A stretch of 64,000 nt of DNA, from positions 186,001-250,000 of the forward strand of contig CAVZTR010000002.1 in assembly GCA_963778225.1 (NCBI GenBank). The letters are read 5' to 3'. Position numbers and translations under genes: made by a program. This DNA comes from JAGVSR01 sp963778225. Lineage in GTDB: Bacteria > Pseudomonadota > Alphaproteobacteria > Rhizobiales > Hyphomicrobiaceae. The notes under the pieces were generated by a model. The model searched no databases and was not told the origin of the DNA. It saw only the letters and a list, made by a program, of their open reading frames with translations. This document shows, piece after piece, positions 8,217 through 16,614 of the stretch. The stretch's first letter is position 1, and every line of letters begins with the position of its first letter.

Positions 8217-10985
8217 TCAGGCGGTAGGTTTCACGGGAGGAGCCGCTTTTGCCGCTTCTGCCGCCCGCACGTCTTGCACGCGCTGCACCAACGTCTTGAC
8301 GAAGTCGAGGTCGCGCAGGTGTACGTCCTGCTGGGCGTAGGGCATCTCGATCCCGTGCTCGCGGAAAGCGGCCACGATGCGGTGCCGCAGATCCGACATC
8401 GCCGCTCCGCGCTTGCCGAAGTCGGCCACGCTCGCGGACAGTGAGAATTCGAAGCCGTTCGGGCCGAAGTTGTCGAAGGACGCTCCCGGCTTTGGCTGTT
8501 GCAGAATGATGGGGCACTCGCTCGCAACCTTCTCCAGGATATGGCGCACCTGATCAGGGTCGGTGGCGTAGCTTGTTTTGACCGGGATACTGATGCTGGA
8601 CAGTGAGTTGCGATGCGTCCAGTTGAGGAACGAGTTGGTGATCAGTTCGGAGTTCGGCACGATCAGCGTGGCGCGATCGCCGGTTTCGATCTCGGTTGAG
8701 CGCACGGAGATGTTGCGAACGCGACCGGTCTGGCCGTTGACGACGATGAGGTCGCCAACCTTCAGCGGCCGTTCGAAGAGCAGAATGAGCCCGGACACGA
8801 AGTTGTTGATGATCGACTGCAGTCCGAAGCCGATGCCGACGGACAGGGCGCCGGCGACGATGGCAATGTTCGTAATGTCGAGGCCGGCATATGAGAGTGC
8901 TGCCAACACCGCAAAGGCGAATCCGGCGTAGCCGATGGCCTTGTGGATGGAATTGGCGACGCCGGGATCGATGCGGGCCGTTGTGAGGAACGAGCCATTG
9001 ATCCAGCGTTGCAGCGTGCGGGTGACGAAGAGCAGCGCTGCAAAAAGTGCTACGGCTGTTGCGATCTGCGCCAGCGAGATGCGGACGTGGCCGATCTCGA
9101 AACCGAAAATCAAAGATTTGAGCCATGCCATCGTGTCGGGAAGGGCAAAGCCCCACGTCACGAGAATGAATGGCAAAGCCACCAGCGCGAGCAGGCCGTC
9201 GAGTGCGAAGGCGGCGACCTTGGTCACGTTGCGAGATTGCGTGTCGTCAAGGCCGAGCCGTTCGTACATGGCGCGGCCAAGGACGCGCTCTTGGCGGACC
9301 TCTTCCCCGACCAGGGCCCGGATCGCGAGATGAAGCAGGATCACGAGCACGACGACGCTGCCGGTGACGATCACTTGTCCGGAGACAAAGCGGCCCAGCG
9401 CAACATAACCGGCGAGCGAAGCGCCCAGAATGAAAAGTGCGACGGCGAGAAGTGGGATTTTGAGGAGGCGAGGGGCCAGCCAACTGACATCGAAAGGTCC
9501 GGTTGCCGGTGGCGCGTCTTTGGGAACGGCCGTGAGCGCGTCTGAGGGCTGTTCCGGATCGCGCGGTTGGGGAGGGCGGCGCGTAAATGGCGTGCGTACG
9601 ATCTTGAATAGAAGCGCTGCCAGCGCCACGCTCGCGATGGTCGCGGCTGCCACGCTGACGGACAGCGGCATCGCAAGAATGCGGATGGCTTCCTTGAGCA
9701 GCAGGTCGATGGCGTAGATCGCACCGATCCAGGTCAGCGCCGTTGTGAGGGACGCGGCCGGCTTGTCGGCGAGATCAACAAGGCGCCATTCGGCGCGTTT
9801 GGGCTGGAAGATGGCGCGGGCCAGTGCCCGCACGGCAATGAAGACCAGGGCGGCCGGAAGGACAGTGAAAACGATCCGGTCGCTATCCAAGAACCAGAGG
9901 CCGAGATTGTCGAAGCCGAAGGCGACGAGCGTGACGGCAAGCGCGGCCGGCAGCACGTTGAGGCTCGCGACCAGTCCGGCCGTTCCAGCGCGCTGGAAGA
10001 AGTCAGGCTCGGTGTCGCGTGGCGCGTCGAGCCGGGCTGCGAAGACACGGCGGCGCAAGCGCGCCAGAACGAAATAGATCGCTGCGGCACTGCCGAGCAG
10101 GGCGAAGATCGAAAACAGGTTGTCTTCGGCCGACCGTCGCCAGCGCCAGAACGTCCATTTCAATTCGGTGGCTGCCTGCGGTAGGGCGTCCACAACCGTC
10201 GACCATGTGTTGAGGCTGAGCGGCGAAGCAATGCGGCGGAACAACTGGCTGGTGAAGATCCGTGTCCGATAATCCTGAACCCGCGAGAGAAGCTCACGCG
10301 CACGGTACTGGATGAGGCCGGTCGCTTTGACGGCGCCGTCGATCTCTGCCGAGAGAACACCGAGACGTTGGCGCTCGGCGGCAATCGCAGGGGCTTCGGC
10401 AGGCTGGTCCTTTGCGGGAGGCGGTCCCAGCTTTTCGATCTGCGACGTGACCGCTTTGAAGCGGGGCTGGAGGCTTTCCAGGAACAGGTCGGAGGCTTGG
10501 ATCAGAGCCTCGATTTCCAGCCGCTGCCGGGCCAATTCCTCATCATTCTCGCGTGCGGCTTCGACGTTGGCTTCGAGCCCCTCGATCGCTGTTCGCAGGT
10601 AAGACGAAGGCTGGCGGATCTCGTCGAGTGCTGCCTGATCTGCCGCATTCTCCGGAGCTGGAGCCGGTGGCGGCGGGACGGCGGGGGCTGGCGCGGCCGT
10701 GCCTGGCGCAGCAGGGCTTGGCGCCACGGCTTCTGCCGCAGGAGTTGGGGCCGGATTAGCTGGAGCGGGGGGTGCGCCGGGTGAGGCCGCTGACGATGGC
10801 GGGGACTCGGGCGCGGCAGGTGGAGCGGGCGCTGGATTGGTGGCGGGAACTTCGGCCTGTACCGTAGCGCCCGCGCTTTCAAACAACGCCTGGGCACGCA
10901 CGGGGGCGGCGGAAGACATCAGCACGAGGGCGGCGGCGAAAAACCCAAGCAGGGCGGCAGCGCGAACTCGATCAGCGAAAAGCAT
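8217..10985 (-). CDS. Large mechanosensitive ion channel (MscS family, DUF3772-type)
   Basis: A 922-residue membrane protein. It has a signal peptide (first ~28 residues ending APVRAQA), a Pro/Ala-rich spacer (~35-110), a periplasmic helical domain resembling DUF3772 (IRQPSSYLRTAIEGLEANV, repeated Arg/Glu helices), several transmembrane helices, then the MscS pore and beta domain (GIGFGLQSIINNFVSGLIL, LKVGDLIVVNGQTGRV). Such channels open under membrane tension to release solutes after osmotic downshock. The family without the extra domain is about 290 residues; this is the long MscK-like form. The start at 10985 follows AAGGA. It lies divergently near cckA with the FliO-like gene between. 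Confidence 0.9.
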   Translation of the reverse strand: MLFADRVRAAALLGFFAAALVLMSSAAPVRAQALFESAGATVQAEVPATNPAPAPPAAPESPPSSAASPGAPPAPANPAPTPAAEAVAPSPAAPGTAAPAPAVPPPPAPAPENAADQAALDEIRQPSSYLRTAIEGLEANVEAARENDEELARQRLEIEALIQASDLFLESLQPRFKAVTSQIEKLGPPPAKDQPAEAPAIAAERQRLGVLSAEIDGAVKATGLIQYRARELLSRVQDYRTRIFTSQLFRRIASPLSLNTWSTVVDALPQAATELKWTFWRWRRSAEDNLFSIFALLGSAAAIYFVLARLRRRVFAARLDAPRDTEPDFFQRAGTAGLVASLNVLPAALAVTLVAFGFDNLGLWFLDSDRIVFTVLPAALVFIAVRALARAIFQPKRAEWRLVDLADKPAASLTTALTWIGAIYAIDLLLKEAIRILAMPLSVSVAAATIASVALAALLFKIVRTPFTRRPPQPRDPEQPSDALTAVPKDAPPATGPFDVSWLAPRLLKIPLLAVALFILGASLAGYVALGRFVSGQVIVTGSVVVLVILLHLAIRALVGEEVRQERVLGRAMYERLGLDDTQSRNVTKVAAFALDGLLALVALPFILVTWGFALPDTMAWLKSLIFGFEIGHVRISLAQIATAVALFAALLFVTRTLQRWINGSFLTTARIDPGVANSIHKAIGYAGFAFAVLAALSYAGLDITNIAIVAGALSVGIGFGLQSIINNFVSGLILLFERPLKVGDLIVVNGQTGRVRNISVRSTEIETGDRATLIVPNSELITNSFLNWTHRNSLSSISIPVKTSYATDPDQVRHILEKVASECPIILQQPKPGASFDNFGPNGFEFSLSASVADFGKRGAAMSDLRHRIVAAFREHGIEMPYAQQDVHLRDLDFVKTLVQRVQDVRAAEAAKAAPPVKPTA

Positions 10986-11235
10986 TATCCGTCCTTGAAT
11001 GTTGCTTGGCGTGCTCGAAATCCCAAGGGGTGCCGCCATCAGCATGCGAATACTTGTTCGGCCAAGCGCCGGACTTGACGGCGGAACTGTGGCCCTGAGG
11101 GGGCAGAGCCGCGCGCGTGCGGCGGTCGGCCTCAACTTGTTCTGCCGCCTCCGACTGGCGTTTGCTGATTGGCCGGGTCCGAGACCTCTGTCGGGTAGCT
11201 GGCCAGAGGCTAAAATGAACACGCGCGAAGATCGT

Positions 11236-11595
11236 TCATTTTTCCACAGCGGTGGCTTGACCGAACGTGCGCGCGGGGCGGGAGAACACCGGCTGCGGTT
11301 CGACCACCTCGGGGTGGATCACGGCGCGTGGAGAAATCCCGGTCTCGATCACCACGTCGACGGGGCCGCCGGTCATGATCAGATGTTCGACGTTGTCGCG
11401 GCGAATGAGCACCAGCCTGCGGCGGCCATCGACCGACGTGTGTTCAACCACATCCAACCTCTTGTCAGGCTTAGGGCCGAAGAACCCATCCAGTGGGGAC
11501 GTGCCGCTCATGTAGCCACGCGTCACGAGAGCCGCGGCGATGAGTGCCCCTGCAATCAGCACGATCAGCAACAGATACGTGAGGATGTCCCACAT
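11236..11595 (-). CDS. FliO-like flagellar biosynthesis family membrane protein
   Basis: A 119-residue protein with one N-terminal membrane helix (ILTYLLLIVLIAGALIAAAL) and a cytoplasmic part containing RRRLVLIRRDNVEHLIM and GGPVDVVIE, the conserved block of FliO (COG3190). FliO helps assemble the FliP-FliQ-FliR export gate of the flagellum. No other flagellar genes are in the window; in Hyphomicrobiales a FliO-like gene next to cckA is a recurring arrangement, as recalled, so the role here may differ. Start 11595 (MWDILTYL) has GGGGAG ten bases before it; a longer start at 11625 is possible. Confidence 0.65.
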   Translation of the reverse strand: MWDILTYLLLIVLIAGALIAAALVTRGYMSGTSPLDGFFGPKPDKRLDVVEHTSVDGRRRLVLIRRDNVEHLIMTGGPVDVVIETGISPRAVIHPEVVEPQPVFSRPARTFGQATAVEK

Positions 11596-11653
11596 CGTGC
11601 ATCGTCTCCCCAAGGCCGAAATCATCAGCCGGATTTGTGCTGCAGCCGGCGCA

Positions 11654-11678
11654 ACTGAACTTCATTGTGAAGTTCAGT
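11654..11678. repeat. Perfect 11-bp inverted repeat in the fliO-like/cckA gap
   Basis: ACTGAACTTCA and TGAAGTTCAGT are exact inverse complements separated by TTG. The element lies 59 bases upstream of the FliO-like start and 255 bases upstream of cckA, in a divergent promoter region. It could be a dimeric regulator's operator or an RNA hairpin. Nothing else convincing is visible between 11596 and 11932. Confidence 0.5.
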
Positions 11679-11932
11679 GGCAGAGGCTGTTGAATCATCG
11701 CCCCATTTTCGCAATGGCGTTGAGGCATTCGAAAGAAGCCGTGCTCCTTTCGGTCCGCCGCTGCTCAAAACGAAGCAGCAAGTAACGTGACCTATAGCGC
11801 GAAGTTCACCCCAATTTAACCCTGATGATCGAACTGTGGACAACGTGCCCGTGCAGCGAAGCCGATCTCCACAGATCGCTTCGTCTCCGGGGAAGAAAAG
11901 TGAAGTGACCTGCGTAACGAGGCCGTTGATCC

Positions 11933-14533
11933 ATGCCGCCATTCGAAGCCGCCCCTTCTTCGAATCAGATACCCTTCGACTTCATGAGCGATAGTGGTGT
12001 TGCGGCCCCCCGGGGACCAGCTTCAGCTGGTCCACAAGGCCCGTTTGCCGAAGGTACGCTTTCCCATTTGCCGGTGCTGAGTGCGGTTTTCGCGCTCGGC
12101 GTCGTGGCCGTCGCCGTGGGCGTGAGCACTGCCGGCACCCCGATCCTTCTGACAGCGCTTTCGTCGTTCGCCATCCTCGGCGTCTTCTTTGTGCTGGGGG
12201 CGCTCGCGGGACATGTGCGGATTGGCGAGCGCGTGCAGACAACAGATGTTGCGCGCAGTATCGCTGAAGGCATCGACCGCGGGCTGATGGTGGCGGGGCG
12301 CGACGGGGTCGTGCTGTTCGTCAATCGCAAGCTCGAGGAACTCGTCGGACGGCTTTCCTCCCGTGATGTCTCGGCGCTCGATATGGCCTTCGGTGCCGAT
12401 CTGGCCGTGCGCGAAGCGTTTTTCCGTTTGAACCGTGCGGCCGAACGGGGCGACCGTCATGGCGAAGATTTCCGCCTGGCGGCCGGTGGGGCGCTGCCGC
12501 AGCGCATCCTGAGGATCGACGTGGCGCCGCTCGAATCCGGGCGCGTCCACGAAACCGGACCGATGGTGCTGTGGACGGTGCAGGATGTGACCGAAGACCG
12601 GATGCGCACGGCTGCTGCGCGGCAGGCACTCGTCGATACGCTGGGTTACTACGACGCCGCTCCGATCGGCCTTTTGACGGTCGACCAAACCGGCGTCGTC
12701 CGAAACATCAATGGCACGCTTTCGCGCTGGCTGGGCTATCCCCATCAGCCGCTCGTCAATCGCGTCGTGCGGTTGTCGGATATCGTCACGGCCGAGACCG
12801 TTGAACTGATCGAAGGCGCGCGGCGTGCGGGCGCGGAGGATATGATCTCGCTCGATATCGATGCGACCCGCGAGGACGGTCGTCTTCTGCCGGTGCGGCT
12901 CGTCGCGCGAACCCATCGGGACGGTTGCCGACTGATCGCGTTCGTCAACCGCGAAACGGATCACGGTCTGGGATTTGATGCCTCGGCCAGTGACGTGCGC
13001 TTTGCGCGCTTCTTCCAGTCAGCTCCGTTCGGAATTGCGAGCGTATCTGCGGACGGCCGCGTGACGAGTTCCAATGGCGCCTTCGCGCGCCTGATGCTCG
13101 ATGCCTCCGGTGGCATCGGCAAACGCGCGGTCGACGTTCTGACGCGAACCGACGACAAGGCGGCGCGTGTCGAAATTGAAGAAAACCTGCGCCGCGTTCT
13201 CGCCGGAAAGGCTGGCGGTCAGGCCGTAGAAACGGAGCTGTCGGCAAACACGGTGCGCCGCGTCTACATGAGCCCGATGGTGGAGCAGGCGACAGACCGC
13301 GAAGCCGCCATGCTCTATGTCGTCGATGCCACCGAGCAGAAGGCGCTGGAGGTGCAGTACGCGCAGTCGTCCAAGATGGAGGCTGTCGGCAAGCTCGCGG
13401 GCGGCATCGCACACGACTTCAACAACGTGCTGACGGCGATCATCGGCTATTCCGATCTTCTCCTGCAAACGCACGCCATGTCGGATCCGGCCTACAAGGA
13501 CATCAAGAACATCCAAGGCAGCGCGTATCGCGCGGCGGGCATGGTGCGCCAGCTTCTTTCATTTTCACGCCGGCAGACGCTGCAGGCCGAGTCGCTCCTT
13601 CTCGATGAGGTGATCAACGAGAACACGTCGATGCTGCGCACGTCGCTCGGCGAGAAGATCACGCTCAAGATTCAGCCGAGCCGTGATCTCTGGTACGTGA
13701 AAGTCGACAAGGGTGAGTTCGCCCGGGTCATCCTCAACCTGACCGTCAATGCGCGCGATGCGATGCCCGATGGTGGTGTTCTGACCATCAAGACACGCAA
13801 CGTCACGGAGCGCGAAAGCCAGAAGATCGGCCGCGAAGGCATGCCTGTCGGCGAGTATGTTGCTGTGGAGGTTTCTGATACCGGTACGGGCATGCCGTCC
13901 GACGTGCTGGAAAAGATCTTCGAGCCCTTCTTCACGACCAAGGGCGTCGGCAAGGGCACGGGGCTCGGGCTCTCCACCGTCTACGGCATCGTCAAGCAGT
14001 CGGGCGGCTTCATCTATGCCGACAGTTCACCGGGCAAAGGCACGACGTTCCAGATGTTCGTGCCGCGCTACATTCCAGAACTCGACGAGGAAGAGCCGGC
14101 GGTGGCACTTGCCCCGCCCAAGGATCTCGGCCCCAAGGATGCAAGCGGGAAGGCTGGCGATCTGACCGGCACTGGCCGGGTGCTGCTGGTTGAAGACGAA
14201 GATGTGGTTCGGTCATTCGCTGTGCGCGCGCTGACGCGGCAGGGATATGAGGTGCTGGAAGCGTCGGATGGTCAAGAGGCGCTCGACATCGTCGCCGCGC
14301 ACAACGGCGAGATCGATATCGTTGTCACGGATGTCGTCATGCCGGAAATGGATGGGCCGACCATGTTCCGCGAATTGCGCAAGACCAATCCATCGATCAA
14401 GGTGATCTTCGTCTCCGGCTATCCCAACGAAGCTTTCCGCGAAACGCTTGGCAGCGAAGACGTGGCCTTCCTGCCCAAGCCGTTCTCGCTGCCGCAGCTT
14501 GCCGAGAAGGTGAAGACCGAATTGGCCCGCTAA
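11933..14533 (+). CDS. cckA: Cell-cycle hybrid histidine kinase CckA
   Basis: An 866-residue hybrid sensor kinase. Two membrane helices lie at about 45-95 (VFALGVVAVAVGVSTAG, LLTALSSFAILGVFFVLGA), then PAS-type regions (DVARSIAEGIDRGLMV; LVDTLGYYDAAPIGLL), an H-box with H494 (GGIAHDFNNVLTAI), an ATPase domain (NLTVNARDAMPDGG, GTGLGLSTVYGIVKQSGG) and a C-terminal receiver with D800 (IVVTDVVMPEMDG). CckA feeds phosphate through ChpT to CtrA and CpdR to time replication and division in alphaproteobacteria. The start at 11933 is the longest frame; an ATG at 11984 is an alternative and neither has a strong ribosome site. It is followed by a bidirectional terminator. Confidence 0.95.
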   Translation: MPPFEAAPSSNQIPFDFMSDSGVAAPRGPASAGPQGPFAEGTLSHLPVLSAVFALGVVAVAVGVSTAGTPILLTALSSFAILGVFFVLGALAGHVRIGERVQTTDVARSIAEGIDRGLMVAGRDGVVLFVNRKLEELVGRLSSRDVSALDMAFGADLAVREAFFRLNRAAERGDRHGEDFRLAAGGALPQRILRIDVAPLESGRVHETGPMVLWTVQDVTEDRMRTAAARQALVDTLGYYDAAPIGLLTVDQTGVVRNINGTLSRWLGYPHQPLVNRVVRLSDIVTAETVELIEGARRAGAEDMISLDIDATREDGRLLPVRLVARTHRDGCRLIAFVNRETDHGLGFDASASDVRFARFFQSAPFGIASVSADGRVTSSNGAFARLMLDASGGIGKRAVDVLTRTDDKAARVEIEENLRRVLAGKAGGQAVETELSANTVRRVYMSPMVEQATDREAAMLYVVDATEQKALEVQYAQSSKMEAVGKLAGGIAHDFNNVLTAIIGYSDLLLQTHAMSDPAYKDIKNIQGSAYRAAGMVRQLLSFSRRQTLQAESLLLDEVINENTSMLRTSLGEKITLKIQPSRDLWYVKVDKGEFARVILNLTVNARDAMPDGGVLTIKTRNVTERESQKIGREGMPVGEYVAVEVSDTGTGMPSDVLEKIFEPFFTTKGVGKGTGLGLSTVYGIVKQSGGFIYADSSPGKGTTFQMFVPRYIPELDEEEPAVALAPPKDLGPKDASGKAGDLTGTGRVLLVEDEDVVRSFAVRALTRQGYEVLEASDGQEALDIVAAHNGEIDIVVTDVVMPEMDGPTMFRELRKTNPSIKVIFVSGYPNEAFRETLGSEDVAFLPKPFSLPQLAEKVKTELAR

Positions 14534-14564
14534 GGCGTTTCGCAGCTCGTCGCGATCACATGAA

Positions 14565-14595
14565 AAAAACGCCCGGGTTGATCCCGGGCGTTTTT
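14565..14595. terminator. Bidirectional intrinsic terminator between cckA and a membrane gene
   Basis: AAAAACGCCCGGG pairs with CCCGGGCGTTTTT around TTGAT. With A and T runs on both sides it can end transcription of cckA (plus) and of the convergent small membrane protein gene (minus). Confidence 0.9.
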
Positions 14596-14613
14596 CCGTT
14601 GCGATGGATTGGA

Positions 14614-14904
14614 TCAGCGGCGGCTGCCCGACGAGGAGGGTTTGTCCCAGTGCAGGTACAGCACCGTGACAACCGAGGTCAGGAGCATGGTGCCTATGAC
14701 TTCCGGACGCTGGATGAAGGCGAGCCAAGTCGATAGGCCCGAGGCTGAGCCGCCCTTGGCGGTCAGCATGCTGTTGGCGACGATGATGGTGAGGGTCAGT
14801 AGGGCTGTGAGCCCCATGGCGGTCAAAACCTGCAGCGCGCGTTTTGCCAGTCTGGGAACGAGCAGGGTTTTGCCTGCCACGTCGATCATGGTGCGGTCCG
14901 ACAT
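14614..14904 (-). CDS. Small two-helix membrane protein, unknown function
   Basis: A 96-residue protein not recognised beyond its topology. Two hydrophobic segments (ALQVLTAMGLTALLTLTIIVA at 23-43 and VIGTMLLTSVVTVLYLH at about 69-85) suggest two membrane passes, with short basic ends (RLAKRA; SGSRR). GGGAGGAG about ten bases before the ATG supports translation. It is convergent to cckA, shares its terminator, and points away from recA. Function is unknown. Confidence 0.6.
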   Translation of the reverse strand: MSDRTMIDVAGKTLLVPRLAKRALQVLTAMGLTALLTLTIIVANSMLTAKGGSASGLSTWLAFIQRPEVIGTMLLTSVVTVLYLHWDKPSSSGSRR

Positions 14905-15179
14905 GCGTGTCCGTCTCCTCCCTTGGAGTTGAGACCTCCGCCGCGGACCACTTGTGTCCCCCCTGCGACGGAAATCGAATCATCAGACGTTAACCGAACA
15001 CTGGGGCAAACCCGCGGCAGAGGATGCGCGTTGATCGGGTGCGCGCGTTGCAGCGTCGTGGCTAATGCCTTGGAATCGATCTACAAGCATGAGAACAAAA
15101 GGTGATTGACGGGTGAGAACGAATAGGGTACAAAGTTGGTAAATTGTAGCCCTGCAACTTTGACCCTAAGGTGCGCCCG

Positions 15180-16328
15180 ATGACGAACAAGCCCGACTTG
15201 AAAGTGATCGAAGGGGGATCCTCGAAGATGGACAAGAAGCAGGCGCTCGAAGCGGCCCTGGCTCAGATCGACAAGAACTTCGGCAAGGGCTCAATCATGC
15301 GATTGGGTACCAACGACAAGTCGATCGATGTCGAGGCGATCTCGACGGGTTCGCTGGGGCTCGATATCGCGCTCGGGATCGGCGGTTTGCCCAAGGGCCG
15401 CGTGGTTGAAATCTACGGACCGGAGTCGTCAGGCAAGACGACGCTGACGCTGCACGTGATCGCGGAAGCCCAGAAGAAGGGCGGTATCTGCGCCTTCGTC
15501 GACGCGGAACACGCGCTTGATCCCGTTTATGCCCGCAAGCTCGGCGTGAAGGTGGAGGATCTCCTGATCTCCCAGCCGGACACGGGCGAACAGGCGCTCG
15601 AAATTGCCGACACGCTGGTGCGCTCCGGCGCGGTCGACGTGCTCGTCATTGACTCGGTGGCGGCGTTGACGCCCAAGGCCGAACTCGAAGGCGAGATGGG
15701 TGACAGTCTGCCCGGCCTTCAGGCGCGCCTGATGAGCCAGGCTTTGCGTAAACTCACGGCTTCGATCTCCAAATCGGGCTGCATGGTGATCTTCATCAAC
15801 CAGATCCGTATGAAGATCGGGGTCATGTTCGGTAATCCGGAAACGACGACGGGCGGCAACGCGCTGAAGTTCTACGCGTCCGTTCGCCTGGACATCCGCC
15901 GCATCGGGCAGATCAAGGACAAGGATGAGCCGGTCGGCAACCAAACGCGCGTGAAGGTGGTGAAGAACAAAGTGGCGCCGCCGTTCAAGCAGGTCGAATT
16001 CGACATCATGTACGGCGAGGGCATTTCGAAAGTCGGCGAGCTGGTCGACCTCGGCGTCAAAGCCAACATTATCGAGAAGTCGGGCGCCTGGATGTCCTAC
16101 AACGGCGAACGCATTGGCCAGGGCCGGGAGAACACAAAAGAGTTCCTGCGGACGAACCCGAAGGTCGCGAACGCCATCGAGGCTGCGGTTCGGGCCAACG
16201 CGGGGCTGATCGTGGACAAGATGCTGGCGGAGCCCGAAGCAGACGCTGATGGCGAGACACCGGATGAGGACGGCGTGCTGCCGGACGTGGACGAGACCCC
16301 GCGGAAGGGCGCCAAAGCTAAGCGCTGA
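15180..16328 (+). CDS. recA: Recombinase RecA
   Basis: A 382-residue RecA, which polymerises on single-stranded DNA, drives strand exchange and triggers LexA self-cleavage. The Walker A motif GPESSGKTT (80-88), the Walker B strand VDVLVIDSVAAL and the DNA-binding loop region (NQIRMKIGVMFGNPETTTGG) are intact, and the acidic C-terminal tail (EPEADADGETPDEDG) is present. ATG 15180 is preferred because AAGG lies eight bases upstream; GTG 15171 is in frame. No exact GAAC-N7-GAAC SOS box is found upstream. An intrinsic terminator separates it from alaS. Confidence 0.98.
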   Translation: MTNKPDLKVIEGGSSKMDKKQALEAALAQIDKNFGKGSIMRLGTNDKSIDVEAISTGSLGLDIALGIGGLPKGRVVEIYGPESSGKTTLTLHVIAEAQKKGGICAFVDAEHALDPVYARKLGVKVEDLLISQPDTGEQALEIADTLVRSGAVDVLVIDSVAALTPKAELEGEMGDSLPGLQARLMSQALRKLTASISKSGCMVIFINQIRMKIGVMFGNPETTTGGNALKFYASVRLDIRRIGQIKDKDEPVGNQTRVKVVKNKVAPPFKQVEFDIMYGEGISKVGELVDLGVKANIIEKSGAWMSYNGERIGQGRENTKEFLRTNPKVANAIEAAVRANAGLIVDKMLAEPEADADGETPDEDGVLPDVDETPRKGAKAKR

Positions 16329-16350
16329 GGGCGGCGCGTGGAAACCAAGG

Positions 16351-16374
16351 ACGGGGGCGGATGCCCCCGTTTTT
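16351..16374 (+). terminator. Intrinsic terminator of recA
   Basis: ACGGGGGC and GCCCCCGT form an 8-bp stem with a GGAT loop and a TTTT tail, 22 bases after the recA stop. It separates recA from alaS. The remaining ~240 bases before alaS hold no gene that I can see. Confidence 0.85.
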
Positions 16375-16614
16375 GCGTTTCGGCGCCGGTAAACATCATC
16401 CGCCGACGAAATGCGCCGTTGCGGCGGCGGGGTTTCTGGACAAAGCCCGCGGGCGGCGGCTAGAACCGCGCACACTTCATCGGGTCGGCCTGCGCTCAAG
16501 CGCGGCTAGCGGGCCGGTGGACCTGCGGAAGAGACGGCTGGAAGATCAGGGCACATGCGCCCCTTCTGCCGGTTCTCCTCCGGCCCAGAACGATCATTCG
16601 GAAAGCACGGGACC

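Noticed and set aside
7841..11682. Shared 15-mer TGAAGTTCAGTGGCA near 7841 and 11668
   Set aside because: One or two 15-mer matches are expected by chance in 64 kb; the flanks do not match.
15093..15131. Possible LexA boxes before recA (GAAC-N7-GATT and GAAC-N7-GTAC)
   Set aside because: Each matches only six of eight conserved bases of GAAC-N7-GAAC, too weak to call.
15429..16499. 356-residue minus-strand ORF over recA
   Set aside because: Mirror frame of recA with no domain or ribosome site.
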